A stretch of DNA of 7,204 nt from the NCBI GenBank assembly GCA_009835515.1, contig VXXH01000375.1, positions 1 to 7,204 of the forward strand, in the 5' to 3' direction. The position numbers and the translations under genes were made by a program. The notes beneath the pieces were generated by a model, which was not told the origin of the DNA, made no database searches, and was given only the letters and a program-made list of their open reading frames with translations. The DNA comes from Candidatus Poribacteria bacterium (GTDB lineage Bacteria > Poribacteria > WGA-4E > WGA-3G). Positions 4,216 through 7,204 of this stretch are shown here, piece after piece (the first letter of the stretch is position 1; the number at the start of each line of letters is the position of its first letter).

Positions 4216-7204
4216 TTTTCGTCAAGTCTGCGATGGCATAGATGTTCGGTCCGATTTGGTTCAACAACGCCAATCGGTTCGCGCGGAGTGCCGGTTCCTC
4301 CGCCATAACCAGAACATCATCAAAGAAGCAGTCAATTACGGGTTGTAAAGTCGCAAGTTGTGCTAAAAGTTTAGTGTAGTCGCGTTCCCGAATGCTCTGT
4401 TTGAAGTCGGGTGCTGCCGCAGTGATACGGTCAAAGAGTTGCTTTTCCGCGTCGTCTTGCAGCAGTGTCGTGTCTACGGTCTCCGGTGCGCTCGGCGGTA
4501 AAATTCTCAGGACTCGATTGAGGGCATTATACACGTCCTCAAAGTTTGATGTCAAGCGAAATTCGGCAAGCGCGCTGGCGCGTTTGTGAATATCAATGAT
4601 GTTGACATCACCGACAGCCAAGACCGCATCGGCGAGATCAGGTGCGTGTTGCTGGTTTTGCAAGATGACGCGTAGGCGTTCTTTGATAAAACTGAGAACG
4701 CTGGTTTGTGTATCATCGGCTAACGGCACCGTGTAGAGCGCAATTGCCTTTTCTACAACAGCATCCAAAGAGAGCGGTAACTGTCGGTCTTGCAGGATAC
4801 GGATTGTACCGAGTGCGTGTCGTCGTAGGGAGTACGGGTCTTGCGAACCTGTGGGACGTTCTTCTATCCCGAAGTATCCGACGATGGTGTCAAGCTTGTC
4901 AGCGATGGCGAGAAGCGCGCCAACTTCGGTTTCGGGGAGCGGTGTCTCCGCACCGAGCGGTTGATAATGCTCAGCAATAGCAGTGGCAACAGGTTCAGGT
5001 TCCCCAGAATTTTGTGCGTAATATCTGCCAGTGATACCCTGTAAGGTTGGAAATTCGATGACCATTTGCGTCGTTAAATCTGCCTTACAGAGCCAGGCTG
5101 CACGTTCTGTATGCGCGATTATCTTTTCTGATACCTGTAGTTCCGCCCCGATGCGTTTAACTAACGCTTTAAGCCGTTCCGCTTTATCCAAGAGTGATCC
5201 GAGTTTGGCGTGAAAGACAACCGCCCCCAGACGTTCGACTTTATCGGCGAGGCTGGTTTTCTGGTCTTCCTTGTAGAAGAATTCGGCATCGTTGAGCCTT
5301 GCGCGGAGGACGCGTTCGTTGCCGTGCTGAACACCCTCAAAGTTGCCGTCTGTTCCGTTGGAGATGGTAATAAATTTCGCCGCCAGTTCTGATGCGCTTT
5401 TCCACATCGGAAAATAGCGTTGGTGTTTCTTCATCGCGGTAATCAGCACTTCAGGCGGTAGCTCCAGATGCGATTCACTGAAATTGCCGACGATAGGTTG
5501 TGGGTTCTCTACGAGGTAGTTCACCGTATCCAGCAGTTCGTCATCAAGTTTCGGGAGATTATCCTCTGTTTTTAAAATGGATGTTACCTGTTTTTTGATT
5601 GTCTCGCGTCGCTCGTTGGGACAGACAACCACATCCACCGCACGCAGTGCCTCTATGTATGTCGCTAAGTTCGCCGATGTCAAGGTTATTGGGTCAGGGT
5701 GCAGGGAACGGTGTCCATAGGTTACGCGTCCTGCGTGTGCGGCACCGTAGGTACAGTTGATGACCTCATCGCCTAACAGTGCGACCAGCCAACGAATCGG
5801 GCGTGCGAAGCGCGTAACCCCCCTGCCCCCCTTTTCAGGGGGGTAAGCTCCGCTCCCACCTGTTTCCCAATGCATGGTTTTTGGAAAACGGAGCGCCTCT
5901 ATCCATTCAGGTAGGAGCGTCTGCAATACCTCTTGCACTGCAACGCCTTTTTCGAGTTTTGAGGCGGCGATGTATTCTCCGCGCTCGGTTTCGACAATGC
6001 GGAGTGCTGAGAGTTCAACGCCTTGGGTCTTTGCGAAGCCGATCGCTGCTTTTGTCGGTTCACCGTTTTCATCGTAGGCGATCCGTTTCGGGGGGCCCAC
6101 GACTTCTGTCTCTTCGCTTTCTTGAAGCGTTTTCACGTCTTTGATGCTGAGCGTGATACGGCGCGGTGTGCCAAATGTTTCGATTTCACCGAACGGGATT
6201 CTGTGGTTCGTTAGGGACTCGGTTGCGATTTCACGAAGCTGCGCAAGGGCAGGTGGGACATAACTCGCGGGTATCTCTTCCGTACCGATTTCAAATAAAA
6301 GATCAGCGGTCTTTTGAGGTGATTGTGAAGCGGTTTCGCTTTTCGTAGTGGGCGAATCCGCTGTATCAGCTCCCGTACTGAAACGTCCCATGAGGGGATG
6401 TTCCATCTCCTCGCGCTGTTTGACGTAAGCGCGTGCGATCCGTTGTGCGAGTCGCCGCACGCGTTCGATATAACTCACCCGTTCTGTGACGCTAATAACA
6501 CCGCGAGCATCTAACATGTTGAAGGTATGCGAGCATTTTAAAACGTGGTCGGTCGCGGGTAGGACTAACCCCGCATCTAAACAGGCGTGTGTCTCTTTCT
6601 CGTAGGTGCTGAATAGGTCAAAGAGCATCTCTACATTTGCCTGTTCAAAGTTGTAGGTTGAGTATTCCACCTCGCTTTGGCGATGCACATCCCCGTAGTT
6701 AACGTGTTCATTCCAGCGGATGTCAAAAAAATCGTCTACATCCTGCAAGTAGAGTGCGATGCGTTCAAGTCCATAGGTAATCTCGGCGCAGATCGGGTCG
6801 AGATCGATGCTGCCCATCTGCTGGAAGTAGGTGAACTGTGTGACTTCCGCGCCGTTCCACCAGACTTCCCAACCGAGTCCGGACGCACCGAGCGTCGGTG
6901 ATTCCCAGTCGTCTTCGACAAAACGGATGTCATTTTTACGGGGAGAGATACCGAGACTATAGAGGCTCTCAAGGTAGAGTGGTAGCACATTTTCAGGTGC
7001 TGGCTTCAAGATCACCTGATATTGGTAATATGCACCGACCCGGAAAGGGTTTTCTGCATATCTGCCATCGGTGGGACGACGGACGGGTTCTACGTAAGCC
7101 ACGTTCCACGGCTCTGGACCGAGGCATCGTAGGAAGGTTGCTGGGTTAAATGTGCCTGCGCCGACTTCTATATCGCACGGTTGTTGGATGATGCAGCCGT
7201 GGTC
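4181..7204 (-). CDS. glyQS: Fused glycyl-tRNA synthetase, alpha and beta chains in one polypeptide (5' end missing)
   Basis: The product charges tRNA-Gly with glycine (ATP-dependent, cytosolic, class II aminoacyl-tRNA synthetase). The frame is open to the right edge: the 34 codons before the GTG at 7102 read [19 protein letters not shown] and onward into [10 protein letters not shown], which is conserved GlyQ sequence. About 20 N-terminal residues are therefore outside the window and the GTG is not the start. Counting from that GTG codon, residues 1-238 are the catalytic alpha part: [12 protein letters not shown] (8-19), [15 protein letters not shown] (58-72), [21 protein letters not shown] (class II core, 75-95), [10 protein letters not shown] (motif 3, 110-119). 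Residues about 239-265 are a Ser/Thr/Gln-rich linker. Residues 266-960 are GlyS-like: [14 protein letters not shown] (268-281), [13 protein letters not shown] (433-445), RLNDAEFFY (602-610), an HD-like region around 630-770, and an anticodon-binding-like C-terminus with [13 protein letters not shown] (938-950). Single-chain forms are known in Chlamydia and plant organelles; many bacteria use separate glyQ and glyS. Oddities: an in-frame palindrome insertion near residues 414-428 and a C-terminal tail written by repeat DNA. Confidence 0.96.
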   Translation of the reverse strand, partial: DHGCIIQQPCDIEVGAGTFNPATFLRCLGPEPWNVAYVEPVRRPTDGRYAENPFRVGAYYQYQVILKPAPENVLPLYLESLYSLGISPRKNDIRFVEDDWESPTLGASGLGWEVWWNGAEVTQFTYFQQMGSIDLDPICAEITYGLERIALYLQDVDDFFDIRWNEHVNYGDVHRQSEVEYSTYNFEQANVEMLFDLFSTYEKETHACLDAGLVLPATDHVLKCSHTFNMLDARGVISVTERVSYIERVRRLAQRIARAYVKQREEMEHPLMGRFSTGADTADSPTTKSETASQSPQKTADLLFEIGTEEIPASYVPPALAQLREIATESLTNHRIPFGEIETFGTPRRITLSIKDVKTLQESEETEVVGPPKRIAYDENGEPTKAAIGFAKTQGVELSALRIVETERGEYIAASKLEKGVAVQEVLQTLLPEWIEALRFPKTMHWETGGSGAYPPEKGGRGVTRFARPIRWLVALLGDEVINCTYGAAHAGRVTYGHRSLHPDPITLTSANLATYIEALRAVDVVVCPNERRETIKKQVTSILKTEDNLPKLDDELLDTVNYLVENPQPIVGNFSESHLELPPEVLITAMKKHQRYFPMWKSASELAAKFITISNGTDGNFEGVQHGNERVLRARLNDAEFFYKEDQKTSLADKVERLGAVVFHAKLGSLLDKAERLKALVKRIGAELQVSEKIIAHTERAAWLCKADLTTQMVIEFPTLQGITGRYYAQNSGEPEPVATAIAEHYQPLGAETPLPETEVGALLAIADKLDTIVGYFGIEERPTGSQDPYSLRRHALGTIRILQDRQLPLSLDAVVEKAIALYTVPLADDTQTSVLSFIKERLRVILQNQQHAPDLADAVLAVGDVNIIDIHKRASALAEFRLTSNFEDVYNALNRVLRILPPSAPETVDTTLLQDDAEKQLFDRITAAAPDFKQSIRERDYTKLLAQLATLQPVIDCFFDDVLVMAEEPALRANRLALLNQIGPNIYAIADLTKIVVSRQAPVIG
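5817..5844. repeat. G/C-run palindrome embedded in the synthetase coding sequence
   Basis: ACCCCCCTG at 5817-5825 is perfectly inverted at 5836-5844 (CAGGGGGGT), a 9-bp stem around a ten-base loop that itself holds a third C6 run (5826-5831). The C6 at 5826-5831 could pair with the G6 at 5838-5843 as an alternative. On the minus strand it is translated as [10 protein letters not shown] (window codons from 5845 to 5816). It sits between the conserved M-H-W and F-A-R-P-I-R-W segments of GlyS. From memory of E. coli GlyS, only about six residues separate W and F there, against 19 here, so about a dozen are extra. C6/G6 palindromes of this sort occur as dispersed repeats in some bacterial genomes. 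Confidence 0.75.
6308..6388 (-). other. Linker joining the alpha and beta parts of the fused GlyRS
   Basis: Between the end of the GlyQ homology (EEMEHPLM) and the start of the GlyS homology ([11 protein letters not shown]) lie about 27 residues rich in Ser, Thr, Asp, Gln and Lys, with no hydrophobic core. This is typical of a flexible inter-domain linker. There is no stop, start or Shine-Dalgarno between the parts, so the fusion is genuine in this sequence rather than two overlapping genes. Confidence 0.8.

Noticed and set aside
7100..7102. GTG at 7102 as the start of the synthetase
   Set aside because: The frame stays open to 7204 and the upstream 34 codons match conserved GlyQ sequence ([24 protein letters not shown]). 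The real start is outside the window.

Overview
The window carries three genes in a row on the minus strand, read from high to low coordinates. They are the 3' part of a fused alpha-beta glycyl-tRNA synthetase (running off the right edge), a complete 1282-residue HEAT-repeat lipoprotein, and the first ten codons of a probable NIPSNAP-family protein (running off the left edge). I see no convincing plus-strand gene, no RNA gene, no CRISPR array and no transposase.

Organism: a bacterium of moderate GC (about 50% by eye). The N-terminal lipobox suggests a lipoprotein, probably of a Gram-negative-type cell. The combination of fused GlyRS, a giant HEAT-repeat lipoprotein, a NIPSNAP-like start and intergenic arrays of the heptamer CAGTTRTC/CAGTTATCGG reminds me of uncultured lineages such as Candidatus Poribacteria. 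That assignment is a guess from memory; cyanobacteria carry comparable heptamer repeats, but nothing else here looks cyanobacterial.

Layout (plus coordinates): 1-32 start of the NIPSNAP-like gene with its Shine-Dalgarno at 40-44; 51-211 repeat element copy A filling the spacer; 213-4061 HEAT lipoprotein; 4068-4072 its Shine-Dalgarno; 4074-4215 repeat element copy B filling the next spacer and entering the 3' end of the synthetase gene; 4181-7204 synthetase, with a short G/C-run palindrome embedded in frame at 5817-5844.

The synthetase is housekeeping (translation). The other two genes have no obvious functional tie to it, and the same strand and short spacers do not prove an operon. The most unusual content is the repeat DNA. 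Two related palindromic heptamer elements each occupy almost exactly the space between one stop codon and the next ribosome binding site, and one supplies the last codons and stop of the synthetase. A second, unrelated palindrome is translated within the synthetase beta region. I do not see a new multi-gene system here.
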